A program made the translations under genes and the position numbers. Positions 27,227-39,303 of a stretch of DNA of 59,551 bases are shown here, one piece after another. The DNA is from an uncultured Pelagibacteraceae bacterium (GTDB lineage Bacteria > Pseudomonadota > Alphaproteobacteria > Pelagibacterales > Pelagibacteraceae), in assembly GCA_902603625.1 (NCBI GenBank), contig CACKVM010000003.1:1-59551 (forward strand), in the 5' to 3' direction. Positions within the stretch are counted from its first letter, which is position 1; each line of letters starts with the position of its first letter. The notes beneath the pieces were generated by a model. It was given only the letters and a program-made list of their open reading frames with translations, was not told where the DNA came from and ran no database searches.

Positions 27227-28707
27227 TGTTTGCTAGCCACATTGAAGTTATATGTATCGATTAAATCACTTATTGAAACTTCAATAGTGTTTATTAATGG
27301 CTCTGGATAAAAACCAAAATATATAGTTGGTATAGCTAAACAGGTTAGCGTGAACGCCTCTGATCTATTTAAATCAATCATTTTTTTTAACTCAGAGTTT
27401 TTTAGTTTTCCAAAAATAACTCTTTTGTACAACCAAAGCATATATGCTGCTCCAATGATAACTCCTAAACTAGCTAATACTGCAACTAAAAAATTATCTT
27501 TAAAAGCAGCCATTAAAATTAAAAATTCGCCAACAAACCCACTAGTTCCTGGTAATCCTAAAGCAGCTAAAGTAAATACCATAAATAAAATAGCATATTT
27601 GGGTATAATAGTAACAATACCTCCATAGGTTACGATCAGTCTAGAGTGCATTCGATCATAAACTACGCCAACACATAAAAATAAAGCTGCTGATACTAGA
27701 CCATGACTGATCATTTGAATTATACTTCCTTCAATACCTTGCTGTTGGATTGTAAATATTCCTAAGGTAACAAATCCCATATGGGCCACAGAAGAATAAG
27801 CTATTAATTTTTTCATATCCTCTTGCATTAAAGCTATTAACGATGTGAAAATGATCGCGATAACACTTAATGTATAAATTAAAGGTGTAAAAACCTCTGA
27901 GGCAGAAGGAAATAATCCCAAAGAAAATCTTATAAATCCATAGCCTGCCATCTTAAGTAAGATAGCAGCTAATAACACTGATCCTGCCGTAGGAGCTTCA
28001 ACGTGTGCATCTGGAAGCCATGTATGAACTGGCCACATTGGAGTTTTTACAGCAAATGAACTAAAAAAAGCTAACCACAATAAATTTTGATATTTCGTAT
28101 CTATACCTAATTCGTAAAGTTGAACAACATCTGTGGTACCTGTGATCCAGTAAATTGAAATTATTGCCACTAACATTAGAACTGATCCCAAAAGAGTAAA
28201 TAAAAAAAACTTAAAAGCAGAATAAACTCTTCTTGCTCCACCCCAAATTCCGATAATTAAAAACATTGGGATTAATCCAGCCTCAAAAAATAAATAAAAA
28301 ACAACAAGATCTAGAGAACAAAAAACTCCTATCATAAAAGTTTCCATAACAAGGATAGCTATTAGAAATTCATTTAATCTTTTCGTTACAGAATTATTTA
28401 CTGATATTATACATAGAGGTGTAATAAATGTTGTTAAAATTATAAAAAGTATTGATATTCCATCAACTCCGACTTTGTAATTAATTAAACCTTTGATCCA
28501 AATTCTATCTTCAACAAATTGGAAAGCGGAAGTTGTTTGGTCAAATATAAACCATAAATAAATAGATAAAAAAAAAGTTACTAGAGATGTAAATAATGCA
28601 ACATATTTAGTAGTAATTTTATTTTCACTTTTACTTTTTGTAAAAAATAAAAAGAGTGCTCCGATAGAAGGTAAAAGAATTAATGAGGAAAGAATTGGGA
28701 AATTCAT
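27223..28707 (-). CDS. nuoM: NADH-quinone oxidoreductase subunit M
   Basis: Antiporter-like membrane subunit of complex I. The 494 residues form about 14 transmembrane helices. Conserved features are FYLFFEAGLIPMFLIIGIWGG (essential Glu), the discontinuous-helix PVHTWLPDAHVEAPTAGSVLLA region and KKLIAYSSVAHMGFVTLG with Lys and His of the proton path. It overlaps nuoL by 1 nt and nuoN by 4 nt. Confidence 0.97.
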   Translation of the reverse strand: MNFPILSSLILLPSIGALFLFFTKSKSENKITTKYVALFTSLVTFFLSIYLWFIFDQTTSAFQFVEDRIWIKGLINYKVGVDGISILFIILTTFITPLCIISVNNSVTKRLNEFLIAILVMETFMIGVFCSLDLVVFYLFFEAGLIPMFLIIGIWGGARRVYSAFKFFLFTLLGSVLMLVAIISIYWITGTTDVVQLYELGIDTKYQNLLWLAFFSSFAVKTPMWPVHTWLPDAHVEAPTAGSVLLAAILLKMAGYGFIRFSLGLFPSASEVFTPLIYTLSVIAIIFTSLIALMQEDMKKLIAYSSVAHMGFVTLGIFTIQQQGIEGSIIQMISHGLVSAALFLCVGVVYDRMHSRLIVTYGGIVTIIPKYAILFMVFTLAALGLPGTSGFVGEFLILMAAFKDNFLVAVLASLGVIIGAAYMLWLYKRVIFGKLKNSELKKMIDLNRSEAFTLTCLAIPTIYFGFYPEPLINTIEVSISDLIDTYNFNVASKQ

Positions 28708-30620
28708 TATTTAACAATTAAAAAGGTTAAAAAAGCAGAAAAACCAAGTAACATTACAAATGCATATTGATAAATATAGCCACTTTGAAATTTATTAGCT
28801 TTAATAGAAAATTTTTTAATTATTCCAGAAATACCATCGGGTCCAAAGCCATCAATAATTTTTATATCAAAAAACTTCCACAAAAATAATCCAAATCTTT
28901 TAGAAGACTTTACGAATAAGGTGTCATAAATTTCGTCAAAATACCATTTATTTAATAAAAATTCATATAATGGTTTATTAATATTTACTAGTTGATTTGT
29001 GAAATTTCTATTTTTTACAAACAAATAGTAAGCAAATGGTATAGATAAAGTCACTAATGTTGGGGTTAAAATTAAAAACCATAATGGTGGATGATCGGTG
29101 CTTAATGGTTCTAAAAAGAAAATTGACTCATTCCAAAAATTATTGATTCCTCCATAGCTTATAAATAAATTTTTAAAAATAAATCCAGCAAAAATTGCTC
29201 CGATAGATAATATTATTAAAGGTATTAACATAACTAATGGAGACTCATGTGTCTCCTCAATCTTAAGTTCTTTGTTATTATACTGTCCATGAAAAGTTTT
29301 AAACATCAGTCTCCAAGAATAAATTGATGTTAAAAAAGCTGTAAATATACCTATTCCAGCTGCATAATATCCAGTAGTGCTGCCACTTAAATATGCAAAT
29401 TCTATAATTGCATCCTTAGAATAAAAACCAGATAACAAAGGAAAACCTGTTAATGCTAAAGTTCCAATTATCATTAAAGTATATGTGTAAGGCAATTTTT
29501 TCCATACTCCTCCCATATTATTTATATTTTGCTCATCTTTAAAAGCATGAATAACAGACCCTGATCCTAGGAATAATAATGCCTTAAAAAATGCATGAGT
29601 AAATAAATGAAACATTGCAACATTATATGCACCCACACCAGCAGCAAAAAACATATAACCTAATTGACTACACGTTGAATAAGCTATGATCTTTTTTATG
29701 TCTGTTTGAACTAAAGCTACACTCGCTGCAAAAAAAGCGGTGCTCATACCTACTATAGTTACAATGTTTAAAGCTAACTCTGAATATTCATATATCGGTG
29801 AACATCTTACTACTAAAAAAACTCCAGCCGTAACCATAGTGGCCGCATGTATCAATGCTGAAACAGGTGTTGGACCCTCCATTGCATCTGGCAACCAAGT
29901 ATGTAAAAAAATTTGTGCAGATTTACCCATAGCACCAATGAACAATAGTATACAAATTAAATCTATTGCATTAATCTGAATACCTAAAAAATTAAGTTTT
30001 TCATCTACAACTGTTGGGATTTGATTAAAAACTTCTGAATAGTTTACTGTACCAAATAAATAAAAAATCAAAAATATACCTAGAGCAAAACCAAAATCTC
30101 CAACTCTATTTACCACAAACGCCTTAATCGCTGCTGCATTTGCAGTTTCCTTTTTAAACCAAAAGCCAATTAAGAAATAAGAACAAAGACCTACTCCTTC
30201 CCATCCAAAAAATAATTGAATAAAGTTATCAGCCGTCACCAACATTAACATGGCAAATGTAAATAACGATAAGTAAGCCATAAATCTTGGTTTGTGAGGA
30301 TCGTGAGACATGTATCCAATTGAATAGATATGAACTAATGCAGAAACAAAAGTCACTACTACTAGCATTACTGATGATAATGCATCAATTTTCATTGACC
30401 AGTTTACTTCCAATGATCCCGAATTAATCCATGTAGCAATCTTTATATTTTCCTCGTATTGATTAAAGATTACCTCATAGAATACAATTACTGAAAGAAG
30501 AGCTGAAATTGATACTAACAAACTTGTAACTATTTCAGAATTTCTGTCGCCTATTAACTTGCCAAAAAATCCAGATATAATCGAGGCAATTAATGGTAAT
30601 GCTATAATTGAAATTTCCAT
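28707..30620 (-). CDS. nuoL: NADH-quinone oxidoreductase subunit L
   Basis: Largest antiporter-like subunit of complex I, at the distal end of the membrane arm. The 637 residues include about 16 transmembrane helices, FFGWEGVGLCSYFLIGFWF (essential Glu), LHTWLPDAMEGPTPVSALIHA, and KKIIAYSTCSQLGYMFFA. The C-terminal part includes the region corresponding to the long lateral helix and ends in a final membrane anchor. It follows nuoK by 1 bp. Confidence 0.97.
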   Translation of the reverse strand: MEISIIALPLIASIISGFFGKLIGDRNSEIVTSLLVSISALLSVIVFYEVIFNQYEENIKIATWINSGSLEVNWSMKIDALSSVMLVVVTFVSALVHIYSIGYMSHDPHKPRFMAYLSLFTFAMLMLVTADNFIQLFFGWEGVGLCSYFLIGFWFKKETANAAAIKAFVVNRVGDFGFALGIFLIFYLFGTVNYSEVFNQIPTVVDEKLNFLGIQINAIDLICILLFIGAMGKSAQIFLHTWLPDAMEGPTPVSALIHAATMVTAGVFLVVRCSPIYEYSELALNIVTIVGMSTAFFAASVALVQTDIKKIIAYSTCSQLGYMFFAAGVGAYNVAMFHLFTHAFFKALLFLGSGSVIHAFKDEQNINNMGGVWKKLPYTYTLMIIGTLALTGFPLLSGFYSKDAIIEFAYLSGSTTGYYAAGIGIFTAFLTSIYSWRLMFKTFHGQYNNKELKIEETHESPLVMLIPLIILSIGAIFAGFIFKNLFISYGGINNFWNESIFFLEPLSTDHPPLWFLILTPTLVTLSIPFAYYLFVKNRNFTNQLVNINKPLYEFLLNKWYFDEIYDTLFVKSSKRFGLFLWKFFDIKIIDGFGPDGISGIIKKFSIKANKFQSGYIYQYAFVMLLGFSAFLTFLIVK

Positions 30621-30621
30621 T

Positions 30622-30933
30622 TTAACCTTTTAATTTATCTATCTCTTCAACTCTTATTGTTCCTGCATTTCTGTAATAGACTACTATTATAGCAAGACCA
30701 ATTGCTGCCTCAGCAGCTGCTACAGTAAGAATAAATAATGTAAAAACTTGACCAGTTAAATCACCAAGATAAATAGAAAACGATACTAAATTAATGTTCA
30801 CAGCTAATAATATCAGCTCAATACTCATTAAAATTACAATAATATTTTTTCTGTTAAGAAAGATACCAATAACACCAATGCTAAAGATAACTGCTCCTAA
30901 TGTAAGATAATGTCCTAAACCTATATCAGTCAT
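30622..30933 (-). CDS. nuoK: NADH-quinone oxidoreductase subunit K
   Basis: Small membrane subunit of complex I with 103 residues and three transmembrane helices. It has the two conserved membrane glutamates: [15 protein letters not shown] and [12 protein letters not shown]. It overlaps nuoJ by 8 nt and precedes nuoL by 1 bp. Confidence 0.97.
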   Translation of the reverse strand: MTDIGLGHYLTLGAVIFSIGVIGIFLNRKNIIVILMSIELILLAVNINLVSFSIYLGDLTGQVFTLFILTVAAAEAAIGLAIIVVYYRNAGTIRVEEIDKLKG

Positions 30934-31564
30934 CTATCTTTACTCCCTTATTAGATTGAACTTCTAAAACTTCGATTCCTTCAGACCTTTCTCTAGAAAT
31001 TTGTTTCAAATAACTTTGAGTTTTTAATCCTTCTCTCCGTCTAAATGTTAGAACGATTGCACCAATCATTGCAATTAATAATATCATTCCACTAATTTGA
31101 AAAATATGAATATAATCAGTATACAAAACCTGGCCTAATGAGTGTGTATTACTTATTTCATTAGAAATTTGAGTAGTAGTATTTGGATTTGATAATTCGG
31201 GTTTATATTTCCAACCACCTACAACAATAATTAATTCAAAAAAAATAATTGTGCTTATAATCAAACCGATAGGAATATGACTAGAAGAAGTTGCGTCAGA
31301 ATTGAACCATTGATTTTTTTGTTGAGCTACATTTAACATCATTACAACAAATAGAAACAAAACAGCTACTGCACCAACATATACAATTAGCATTATCATT
31401 CCTAAAAACTCTGCTCCGATCATTATAAAGAGACATGAAATGCTAATAAAATCTAATATTAAAAAAAAAACTGAGTGTACGGTATTTTTAGAAACTGTAA
31501 CCATAATAGCTGAAATAACTGCAATAATTGAAAAAACGTAAAAAAATATTGCATGAGCTACCAT
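30926..31564 (-). CDS. nuoJ: NADH-quinone oxidoreductase subunit J
   Basis: Membrane subunit of complex I with 212 residues and five predicted helices, including the [28 protein letters not shown] stretch that forms the pi-bulge helix important for coupling. A hydrophilic loop around residues 115-145 and a polar C-terminal tail follow. The ATG follows nuoI by 4 bp. Confidence 0.96.
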   Translation of the reverse strand: MVAHAIFFYVFSIIAVISAIMVTVSKNTVHSVFFLILDFISISCLFIMIGAEFLGMIMLIVYVGAVAVLFLFVVMMLNVAQQKNQWFNSDATSSSHIPIGLIISTIIFFELIIVVGGWKYKPELSNPNTTTQISNEISNTHSLGQVLYTDYIHIFQISGMILLIAMIGAIVLTFRRREGLKTQSYLKQISRERSEGIEVLEVQSNKGVKIDD

Positions 31565-31568
31565 GAAT

Positions 31569-32054
31569 TTACCTATAAGGATTGTCTGATTTTATATTCG
31601 CCGCTAAAATATTTTCCCATCTATCGCCATTGTCTAGTAGTTTTTCTTTAGTGTAGTAAAGTTCTTCTCTTGTCTCTGTTGAAAATTCAAAATTTGGACC
31701 TTGCACTATTGCATCTACAGGGCATGATTCTTCACATAGACCGCAATAAATACATTTCATCATATCAATATCGTAACGTGTAGTTTTTCTACTTCCATCA
31801 GATCTTTCGGCTGACTCTATTGTAATTGCTTGCGCTGGACAGACCGCTTCACATAGCTTACATGCAATACATCTTTCTTCACCATTTGGATATCTTCTAA
31901 GTGCGTGCTCTCCTCTAAATCTTGGGCTAATTTTTCCTTTTTCAAAGGGATAATTTATTGTTTTTTTTGTTTTAAACATTTCTCTTAAAGCAATTAATAA
32001 GCCAGTTACAAAATCAACCATGAATACTGTTTTTAAAAATCTTGTAATTTTCAT
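31569..32054 (-). CDS. nuoI: NADH-quinone oxidoreductase subunit I
   Basis: Peripheral-arm subunit that carries two [4Fe-4S] clusters (N6a, N6b) on the path to quinone. The 161-residue protein has two ferredoxin motifs, [20 protein letters not shown] and [20 protein letters not shown], and an amphipathic N terminus. It abuts nuoH directly. Confidence 0.97.
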   Translation of the reverse strand: MKITRFLKTVFMVDFVTGLLIALREMFKTKKTINYPFEKGKISPRFRGEHALRRYPNGEERCIACKLCEAVCPAQAITIESAERSDGSRKTTRYDIDMMKCIYCGLCEESCPVDAIVQGPNFEFSTETREELYYTKEKLLDNGDRWENILAANIKSDNPYR

Positions 32055-33053
32055 TTAAAGTGTAGGTAAAAGGTTAAAATAAAATAAATAACTAGCAGTC
32101 AAAACAACATAGATTAGAGAAAACGGAAGAAATATTTTCCAACCCAATCTCATTAATTGATCATATCTATATCTTGGTACAACTGCTTTTACTAATGCAA
32201 ATAAAATAAATAAAAGCAATATTTTTAAAATTAACCAAATAACTCCTGGTACCAAATTAAATGGATATAAATCTATAGGTGAGAGCCAACCACCCAAAAA
32301 TAAAATCGATCCTAAAGCACACATTAATAAAATATTTGCATACTCTCCTAACCAGAACATTGCATACATCATACCAGAATATTCAGTTTGATATCCAGCA
32401 ACTAATTCTGCTTCAGCTTCAGGTAAGTCAAACGGTGGTCGATTTGTTTCTGCTAAAGCGGAAATAAAAAATATTACAAACATTGGAAATAACGGAATTA
32501 TAAACCACATGTTTTGTTGAGCTATAACGATATCGCTTAAATTTAATGATCCTACACACAAAAGAACATTAATGATTATTATACCTATTGAAACCTCATA
32601 AGAAACCATTTGCGCAGCAGATCTTATTGAACCTAAAAAAGGATATTTAGAATTGGAAGCCCACCCCCCCATTATAATTCCATAAACTCCAAGAGATGAG
32701 ACAGCGAAAATATAGAGAATTCCGACATTAATGTTGGCTAAAACTTGATCTTCTCCAAAGGGTATAACTGCCCATGCTATCAAAGCTAAAGTCATTGTTA
32801 TAATAGGAGCTAAAATAAAAATAATCTTATTAGAACTAGCTGGAATTATGATCTCTTTGAAAATATATTTTAGTGCATCAGCTAAAGATTGTAATAAACC
32901 AAAGGGACCAACAACATTAGGTCCTTGTCTTTTTTGAACAAAAGCCCAAACTCTTCTATCTAACCAAACAATCATAGCTACAGAAACTAAAACTGGGACA
33001 AGAAGAAAGAAGATTTTGTAAACTTCTTCAAAAACTAAATTTATATATTCCAT
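32055..33053 (-). CDS. nuoH: NADH-quinone oxidoreductase subunit H
   Basis: Membrane subunit that forms the quinone-binding chamber with NuoB and NuoD. The 332 residues contain about eight helices, with [26 protein letters not shown] near the N terminus and the conserved loop [29 protein letters not shown]. It follows nuoG by 3 bp. Confidence 0.97.
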   Translation of the reverse strand: MEYINLVFEEVYKIFFLLVPVLVSVAMIVWLDRRVWAFVQKRQGPNVVGPFGLLQSLADALKYIFKEIIIPASSNKIIFILAPIITMTLALIAWAVIPFGEDQVLANINVGILYIFAVSSLGVYGIIMGGWASNSKYPFLGSIRSAAQMVSYEVSIGIIIINVLLCVGSLNLSDIVIAQQNMWFIIPLFPMFVIFFISALAETNRPPFDLPEAEAELVAGYQTEYSGMMYAMFWLGEYANILLMCALGSILFLGGWLSPIDLYPFNLVPGVIWLILKILLLFILFALVKAVVPRYRYDQLMRLGWKIFLPFSLIYVVLTASYLFYFNLLPTL

Positions 33054-33056
33054 TGT

Positions 33057-35090
33057 TTATCCTTCTGTACCAGTTCTTTTAATTTCTAATTTAGAATTGT
33101 TACAATTCATCATTGTTTTTGACGAACGAGCAATTACGTTGGAAAAATAATAATCCTTATACGTTATTTTAAGAACTTCATCCTCAAAATTACTTAAATC
33201 TACTTTAGTGTTATAGGGGCTTTCTTGTTTTTCTTTTTTTAAATTGATATAATTAAACATACTGCTTTCTAACTCATCTTTATCATTAAAAAGTTTTCTA
33301 TTATTCATAAATTCAGCAAGATCATTTATAATTTCCCAGTCTTCTTTAGCATCTGCTGGTGGATATGATGCTTTATAAGCTTTTTGAACTTTACCTTCTA
33401 AATTAGTATAATGACCTGATTGTTCTGTGTAAGCTGCCCCTGGCAAAATAATATCTGCTAGTTCTGCACCATTATCCCCGTGACTTCCTAGATATATCAC
33501 AAACTCATTTTTTTTATTAAATTTAAGATTATCTTGTCCTATCAAAAAAACTAAATCAAATTTATTTTCGTTCAGACTCTTTATTAATTGATTTGTTTGA
33601 TCAATTATATCAAGATCTAAATTCCCAACTGTAGCTGCATCGGAAGGTAAAAAGTTTAGAGGGCTCCAGTCATCAGTAAATTTATTATTATCTAATAAAA
33701 AGTTTTTAAATGAACTAAATAAAAATTCTGCTGACTTAGATTTTAAAAATGACTCTCCAAATACTATTAATGGTTTTTGTGCATCAATAATATCTTTTGA
33801 AAGTACATTTTTATTTTCAAAAATATCTTTGATTGTTTGAGTTTTTCCATCAAGGCTTTGATAAGGATAGTTCAGATCACCTACATCATTTAAAGAAACA
33901 ATTTTGACTTTATTTTTTAGATAAGCTTTTCGAATTCTTGTATTTAGCATTGTAGCTTCAAACCTTGGATTAGTTCCAATTAACAGAATTAGATCTGCCT
34001 CCTCAATTCCATTAATCGTTGAATTGAATAAATAGTTTTCTCTTTTAGAGCTATCAATGAACATATAAGATGATCTAGATTCATAATTTTTAGTATCTAT
34101 AGTTCTCTCTAAAAATTCCTTGAATATGTAGCTAGCCTCCATATTTATCAGATCACCCACAAATCCGGCTATTTTATCTTTGTCAGTATTTTGTATTTTT
34201 GATTTTATAATTTTAAAAACCTCATCCCATGAAGCTTTTTCAAATTTATTATTATATTTGATATACGGTGTATCTAGTCTTTGACTTAATAGACCGTCAC
34301 AAGCATATCTTGTTTTGTCAGATATCCATTCCTCATTTATGTCTTCATTGATTATTGGTAGTACTCTTTTTACCTCCCAACCATAGGTGTCTACTCTAAT
34401 ATTTGATCCAACAGCATCCATTACATCAATAGTTTCAGTTTTTTTTAATTCCCATGGTCTCGCCTCAAAAACATATGGTTTTGAGGTTAAAGCTCCGACT
34501 GGACAAAGATCAATTACATTTCCAGAAAGTTCTGATTGAACTGATTGCTCTAGATATGTTGTTATCTGCATATCCTCTCCTCTTCCAATTGCTCCTAGTT
34601 CTGGAACACCTGCTATTTCAGTAGCGAATCTAATACATCTAGTGCAATGAATGCATCTTGTCATTTGAGTTTTAATTAAAGGCCCCATGTCTTTATCAGG
34701 CACAGATCTTTTATTTTCTTTAAATCTTGTTTTGTCAATTCCATAAAACATTGACTGGTCTTGAAGGTCACATTCTCCTCCTTGATCACAAACCGGGCAA
34801 TCTAATGGATGATTTGCCAATAAAAATTCCATAACACCTTTTCTTGATTTTTCAATTTGTGGAGTATTAGTTCTGATTACCATTCCATCAGCTACTGGCA
34901 TTGCACACGAGGCAATAGGTTTGGGAGATTTTTCCAATTCAACCAAACACATTCTACAATTTCCAGCTATTGATAATTTTTCGTGGTAACAAAACCTTGG
35001 TATTTCAACACCTGCTTTTTCACAAGCCTGTAATACAGTCAATCCATCTTCTACTTCTGTATCTATATCGTTAACTTTTATTTTAAGCAT
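33057..35090 (-). CDS. nuoG: NADH-quinone oxidoreductase subunit G
   Basis: Large Fe-S subunit of the NADH-oxidising arm. An N-terminal [2Fe-2S] domain ([17 protein letters not shown]), a His/Cys cluster motif [18 protein letters not shown], and [11 protein letters not shown] precede a molybdopterin-oxidoreductase-like domain that has lost its cofactor role. I place the start at the ATG at 35090 (MLKIKVNDI), which gives 677 residues and an 8 nt overlap with nuoF, the overlap length used elsewhere in this operon. An in-frame ATG 24 bases upstream (35114) would add eight residues not typical of the family. Confidence 0.95.
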   Translation of the reverse strand: MLKIKVNDIDTEVEDGLTVLQACEKAGVEIPRFCYHEKLSIAGNCRMCLVELEKSPKPIASCAMPVADGMVIRTNTPQIEKSRKGVMEFLLANHPLDCPVCDQGGECDLQDQSMFYGIDKTRFKENKRSVPDKDMGPLIKTQMTRCIHCTRCIRFATEIAGVPELGAIGRGEDMQITTYLEQSVQSELSGNVIDLCPVGALTSKPYVFEARPWELKKTETIDVMDAVGSNIRVDTYGWEVKRVLPIINEDINEEWISDKTRYACDGLLSQRLDTPYIKYNNKFEKASWDEVFKIIKSKIQNTDKDKIAGFVGDLINMEASYIFKEFLERTIDTKNYESRSSYMFIDSSKRENYLFNSTINGIEEADLILLIGTNPRFEATMLNTRIRKAYLKNKVKIVSLNDVGDLNYPYQSLDGKTQTIKDIFENKNVLSKDIIDAQKPLIVFGESFLKSKSAEFLFSSFKNFLLDNNKFTDDWSPLNFLPSDAATVGNLDLDIIDQTNQLIKSLNENKFDLVFLIGQDNLKFNKKNEFVIYLGSHGDNGAELADIILPGAAYTEQSGHYTNLEGKVQKAYKASYPPADAKEDWEIINDLAEFMNNRKLFNDKDELESSMFNYINLKKEKQESPYNTKVDLSNFEDEVLKITYKDYYFSNVIARSSKTMMNCNNSKLEIKRTGTEG

Positions 35091-36411
35091 TTTTATCCAA
35101 TAAGTGTTGATCAACTAAATACGGTATATTTCTTTTTTCTTTTATAAATGGATCAAATTTATTTCTTTTTTTAATCTCATCGGAGAAATGTCTTAGTAAA
35201 CCTTGAACAGGCCAAGAAGATCCTTCTCCAAAAGCACAAATAGTATGTCCGGCTATTTGATTTGTTACATCGCCCAACATATCTATCTCGTCTCTTGATG
35301 CCTCACCTTTCGCCATTCGCTCTAACATTCTCCACATCCATCCTGAACCCTCTCTGCAAGGTGTACATTGTCCACAGCTTTCATGTTTATAAAATCTCGC
35401 AATTCTCGCCATACATTTAATTATGTCTTGATCCTTGTTAATTACAACAACCCCTGCCGTCCCCAATCCACTTTTTTCGGCTGATAATGAGTCAAAATCC
35501 ATTTTAAGTGTTTCACAAGTTTCTTTAGGTATTAAGGGCATAGAAGATCCTCCTGGAATGACAGCTTGTAGATTATCCCAACCCCCAACAACTCCTCCTG
35601 CATGTTCTTCTATTAATTCTCTTAAAGAAATACTCATTTCTTCCTCAACATTACATGGATTATTAACGTTACCTGAAATACAAAATATTTTAGTCCCAGT
35701 ATTCTTCTCTCTTCCTAATGAAGAAAACCAATTACCTCCTCTTCTTAAAATTGTAGGAACTACTGCAATTGTTTCAACATTGTTTATTATTGTTGGGCAA
35801 CCATAAAGACCAACCAAAGCTGGAAATGGAGGTTTTAATCTTGGTTGACCTTTCTTACCTTCTATACTTTCTAATAATGCCGTCTCTTCACCGCAAATAT
35901 AAGCGCCAGCACCATAATGAATATAAATATCTAAGTCCCATCCAGTATCTGCAGAATTTTTTCCTAATAATTTTTTATCATAAGCTTCATCTATAGCTTT
36001 TTGAAGTTTTTGACCATCAATGAAATATTCTCCTCTAATATAGATATAACAAACATGAGCTTGAATTGCGTAGGATGCAATTAAACACCCTTCGATTAAC
36101 TTATGAGGTTCAAATCTTAAAATATCTCTATCCTTACAAGTTCCAGGTTCAGATTCATCTCCATTAATTACTAAATAATGTGGTCTCGAACCTACTTCTT
36201 TAGGTGCAAATGACCATTTAAGACCTGTTGGAAATCCTGCTCCACCTCTACCTCTTAATTGTGATTTTTTAATTTCTTCTATAATCCATTCTCTACCTTT
36301 ATTGATTATCTCTTTAGTATCAGTCCAATCTCCTCGTTTTATTGAAGACTCAAGATCTGATCCTTTATCATTATATAAATTTTGAAATATTCTATCTTGA
36401 TCTTTAAGCAT
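35083..36411 (-). CDS. nuoF: NADH-quinone oxidoreductase subunit F
   Basis: NADH-oxidising subunit with FMN and the N3 [4Fe-4S] cluster. The 442 residues include [17 protein letters not shown] (FMN/NADH site), [34 protein letters not shown] and the cluster motif [15 protein letters not shown]. It overlaps nuoE by 8 nt and nuoG by 8 nt. Confidence 0.97.
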   Translation of the reverse strand: MLKDQDRIFQNLYNDKGSDLESSIKRGDWTDTKEIINKGREWIIEEIKKSQLRGRGGAGFPTGLKWSFAPKEVGSRPHYLVINGDESEPGTCKDRDILRFEPHKLIEGCLIASYAIQAHVCYIYIRGEYFIDGQKLQKAIDEAYDKKLLGKNSADTGWDLDIYIHYGAGAYICGEETALLESIEGKKGQPRLKPPFPALVGLYGCPTIINNVETIAVVPTILRRGGNWFSSLGREKNTGTKIFCISGNVNNPCNVEEEMSISLRELIEEHAGGVVGGWDNLQAVIPGGSSMPLIPKETCETLKMDFDSLSAEKSGLGTAGVVVINKDQDIIKCMARIARFYKHESCGQCTPCREGSGWMWRMLERMAKGEASRDEIDMLGDVTNQIAGHTICAFGEGSSWPVQGLLRHFSDEIKKRNKFDPFIKEKRNIPYLVDQHLLDKNA

Positions 36412-37012
36412 TTTTTAAATCCACAAGTGTTTTTCTTCCATTTTCAGGCTCATTATTCCTTCTTCCTCTATAAGATCCTGGTTTAGGTTTTTCACCTTTT
36501 AAAATTTTATCTAAGATTTCTAATGTTTTTTCTTTATCTAAATCCTCATAATAGTTCTCATTAATTTGCATCATCGGTGCATTAACGCATGCACCAAGAC
36601 ACTCAACTTCCATCCAAGAACAGTTTTTATTTTCAGATAGTTCCAATTCATTTTCAGAAATTTTTTCCTTACACGCCTCAACTAATTTATAAGCACCTCT
36701 AATCATACATGGAGTTGTGGTACAAACTTGAACAAAATATTTCCCAACAGGTGCTAAATTATACATTGAATAAAATGTTGCTACTTCATAAACTTTTATA
36801 TATGGCATATCTAAAAATTTACCAATATACTTCATTGCAGCTAAAGGTATCCAATTATCATTTTGTCTTTGAGCAATATAAAGTAAAGCCATTACAGCAC
36901 TTTGTTGTTTACCTTTTGGGTATTTTGACAAAATCGCATTTGCAGCTTCTAATGACGATGAATTAAATTCAAAATTTTCAGGCTGATTTTTTGAAGGTCT
37001 TCTTAGACTCAT
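36404..37012 (-). CDS. nuoE: NADH-quinone oxidoreductase subunit E
   Basis: Thioredoxin-fold subunit with the N1a [2Fe-2S] cluster. The 202 residues hold the cluster ligands in [11 protein letters not shown] and [15 protein letters not shown] basic C-terminal tail ([20 protein letters not shown]) resembles that of other alphaproteobacterial and mitochondrial homologues. It overlaps nuoD by 4 nt. Confidence 0.96.
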   Translation of the reverse strand: MSLRRPSKNQPENFEFNSSSLEAANAILSKYPKGKQQSAVMALLYIAQRQNDNWIPLAAMKYIGKFLDMPYIKVYEVATFYSMYNLAPVGKYFVQVCTTTPCMIRGAYKLVEACKEKISENELELSENKNCSWMEVECLGACVNAPMMQINENYYEDLDKEKTLEILDKILKGEKPKPGSYRGRRNNEPENGRKTLVDLKNA

Positions 37013-38184
37013 CTATCTACCTCTCCAAAAACAATGTCTAATGACCCTAGAACTGCAGGTACGTCTGCTAACATATGTCCTTTAATTAAATAATCCATTG
37101 ACTGCAAGTGTGAAAAGCCAGGTGCTCTAATTTTACACTTGTACGGTTTACTTGATCCATCTGAAATCAAATAAACACCGAATTCTCCTTTAGGTGCTTC
37201 TACTGCAGTATAAATTTCATCTTTCGGAACTCTAAAACCTTCTGTAAATAACTTAAAATGATGAATTAAAGCCTCCATCGATTGTTTAATTTCTTTTTTT
37301 GAAGGAGGGCTTATTTTTCCATCTAAAGATTTAATTGGTCCTTTTTCAATTTTAGACAAACATTGTTTAATAATTGAAACACTTTCCTTCATTTCTTCAA
37401 TCCTACATAAATAGCGATCATAACAATCACCATTTTTACCTACCGGAACTTTAAAATCTAACTGTTCATAACAATCATATGGTTGAGACTTTCTTAAATC
37501 CCATGGTATACCTGACCCTCTTATCATAACTCCAGTAAATGAGTAATCTAAAGCATCTTCTTTTGTTACTAAGCCTATATCAACATTTCTTTGTTTAAAT
37601 ATTCTATTATCAGTCAACAAATTTTCTAGATCATTGATTATTTTTGGAAATGTTTCACAAAATTTTCCTATATCCTCCTCTAATCCTGCAGGCAAATCTT
37701 GATGTACACCGCCAGCTCTAAAATAATTTGCGTGCAACCTAGATCCTGATGCTCGCTCATAAAAGGTCATTAAAGTCTCACGTTCCTCAAATCCCCATAA
37801 AGATGGTGTCAAAGCACCAACATCAAGGGCTTGGGTTGTTACATTTAAAATATGACTTAATATCCTTCCAATTTCACAAAATATTACTCTAATATACTGA
37901 GCTCTAATTGGCACATCAATTTTTAAAATTTTTTCAATTGCTAAAGCAAAAGCATGTTCTTGATTCATTGGAGCTACGTAATCTAAACGATCAAAATAAG
38001 GAACTGCTTGCATATAAGTTTTGTTCTCAATTAGTTTTTCCGTGCCACGGTGTAGTAATCCTATATGTGGGTCAGCTTTTTCAACTACTTCTCCATCTAA
38101 TTCTAAGATCAATCTCAAAACTCCGTGAGCTGCAGGATGTTGAGGTCCAAAATTTAAATTTAAATTTTTAATTTTTTTGGTCAT
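37009..38184 (-). CDS. nuoD: NADH-quinone oxidoreductase subunit D
   Basis: 49-kDa subunit that forms the quinone site with NuoB. The 391 residues include [22 protein letters not shown] at the N terminus (the quinone-head His is in this loop), [21 protein letters not shown]-like [12 protein letters not shown], and the C-terminal DIVFGEVDR ending universal in NuoD. Its start lies 17 nt inside nuoC, so it must be translated by coupling. It is separate from nuoC, not fused as in E. coli. Confidence 0.97.
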   Translation of the reverse strand: MTKKIKNLNLNFGPQHPAAHGVLRLILELDGEVVEKADPHIGLLHRGTEKLIENKTYMQAVPYFDRLDYVAPMNQEHAFALAIEKILKIDVPIRAQYIRVIFCEIGRILSHILNVTTQALDVGALTPSLWGFEERETLMTFYERASGSRLHANYFRAGGVHQDLPAGLEEDIGKFCETFPKIINDLENLLTDNRIFKQRNVDIGLVTKEDALDYSFTGVMIRGSGIPWDLRKSQPYDCYEQLDFKVPVGKNGDCYDRYLCRIEEMKESVSIIKQCLSKIEKGPIKSLDGKISPPSKKEIKQSMEALIHHFKLFTEGFRVPKDEIYTAVEAPKGEFGVYLISDGSSKPYKCKIRAPGFSHLQSMDYLIKGHMLADVPAVLGSLDIVFGEVDR

Positions 38185-38773
38185 TGTTTCCTGTCTGTTT
38201 TTTTATATAATCTGTACCTTCCCAAGGACTTTCATAATCAAAAATTCTATAATTTTGTTCTAATTTAACTGGTTCACTAATAACTTTTTTTTCATCTTCA
38301 CTATATCTAACCTCTGTATGTCCTGTTAATGGAAAGTCTTTTCTAAGTGGATGCCCCTTAAATCCATAATCAGTTAAGATTCTTCTTAAATCAGGATGAT
38401 CTTTAAAATTTACCCCATACATATCGAAAACTTCTCTCTCCATCCAATTAGCAGAAGGAAAAATTGATGTTAATGAATTAATTAATTCTTTTTCATTCAT
38501 GAAATAATATAAAATTATTCTTTGATTAAACTCGTGACTCAAAAATAAGTAAACCATCTTAAATCTTTGATTTTTTTCAGGGTAATCAACGACTGTAATA
38601 TCAATCAATTGTCTAAACTTTGAATCTTTGTCTGTTTTCAAAAAAAGAGTTACCTCTACTAAATCATCCTTATCTATCTCTAAATAAAGTTGATTGTGTT
38701 TTATTTCAGATTTATTAATTTTAGTTGTTAACTCAGAATTAATTTTTTTTTCTAGGTCTATTAAATTATTCAT
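38168..38773 (-). CDS. nuoC: NADH-quinone oxidoreductase subunit C
   Basis: 30-kDa subunit of the peripheral arm. The 201 residues end in the family signature: [45 protein letters not shown]. The gene follows nuoB by 2 bp and overlaps nuoD by 17 nt, the longest overlap in the nuo operon. Confidence 0.97.
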   Translation of the reverse strand: MNNLIDLEKKINSELTTKINKSEIKHNQLYLEIDKDDLVEVTLFLKTDKDSKFRQLIDITVVDYPEKNQRFKMVYLFLSHEFNQRIILYYFMNEKELINSLTSIFPSANWMEREVFDMYGVNFKDHPDLRRILTDYGFKGHPLRKDFPLTGHTEVRYSEDEKKVISEPVKLEQNYRIFDYESPWEGTDYIKKQTGNNDQKN

Positions 38774-38775
38774 AA

Positions 38776-39291
38776 TTATCTACTTAATGACCCTCTGTTT
38801 CTTATCTTTTTTTGTAATTGAAGAATTCCATACAGCAATGCTTCAGCAGATGGTGGGCAACCCGGAACATAAACATCAACAGGAACTATTCGATCACATC
38901 CTCTAACAACTGAATAAGAATAATGATAATAACCACCCCCATTTGCACAACTTCCCATTGATATAACATATCTTGGTTCTGGCATTTGATCATAAACTTT
39001 TCTTAATGCTGGTGCCATTTTATTTGTTAAAGTTCCAGCAACAATCATTACATCTGACTGACGAGGTGATCCTCTTGGAGCTGCACCAAATCTTTCTAGA
39101 TCATATCTTGGCATAGCAGTTTGCATCATTTCAACTGCACAGCATGCTAATCCAAAAGTCATCCAATGTAATGATCCTGATCTAGACCAATTGATTAAAT
39201 TATCTAATGAAGTTGTAATAAAACCTTTTTCACTAAAATCTTTAGCAAGTTGTTTAAATTCCTCAGGTACTTGATCTAACTTATTTTTCAT
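38776..39291 (-). CDS. nuoB: NADH-quinone oxidoreductase subunit B
   Basis: Carries cluster N2, the last Fe-S centre before quinone. The 171 residues have the cluster ligands in [34 protein letters not shown] and [16 protein letters not shown]. An amphipathic N terminus of about 20 residues precedes the core. It lies 12 bp after nuoA, the widest gap within the nuo operon. Confidence 0.97.
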   Translation of the reverse strand: MKNKLDQVPEEFKQLAKDFSEKGFITTSLDNLINWSRSGSLHWMTFGLACCAVEMMQTAMPRYDLERFGAAPRGSPRQSDVMIVAGTLTNKMAPALRKVYDQMPEPRYVISMGSCANGGGYYHYSYSVVRGCDRIVPVDVYVPGCPPSAEALLYGILQLQKKIRNRGSLSR

Positions 39292-39303
39292 TTAAATTTT
39301 TTA

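Noticed and set aside
35435-35806. A 123-codon open frame on the + strand
   Set aside because: It lies wholly inside nuoF on the opposite strand; nuoF is strongly conserved there and the + frame shows no domain or start signal.
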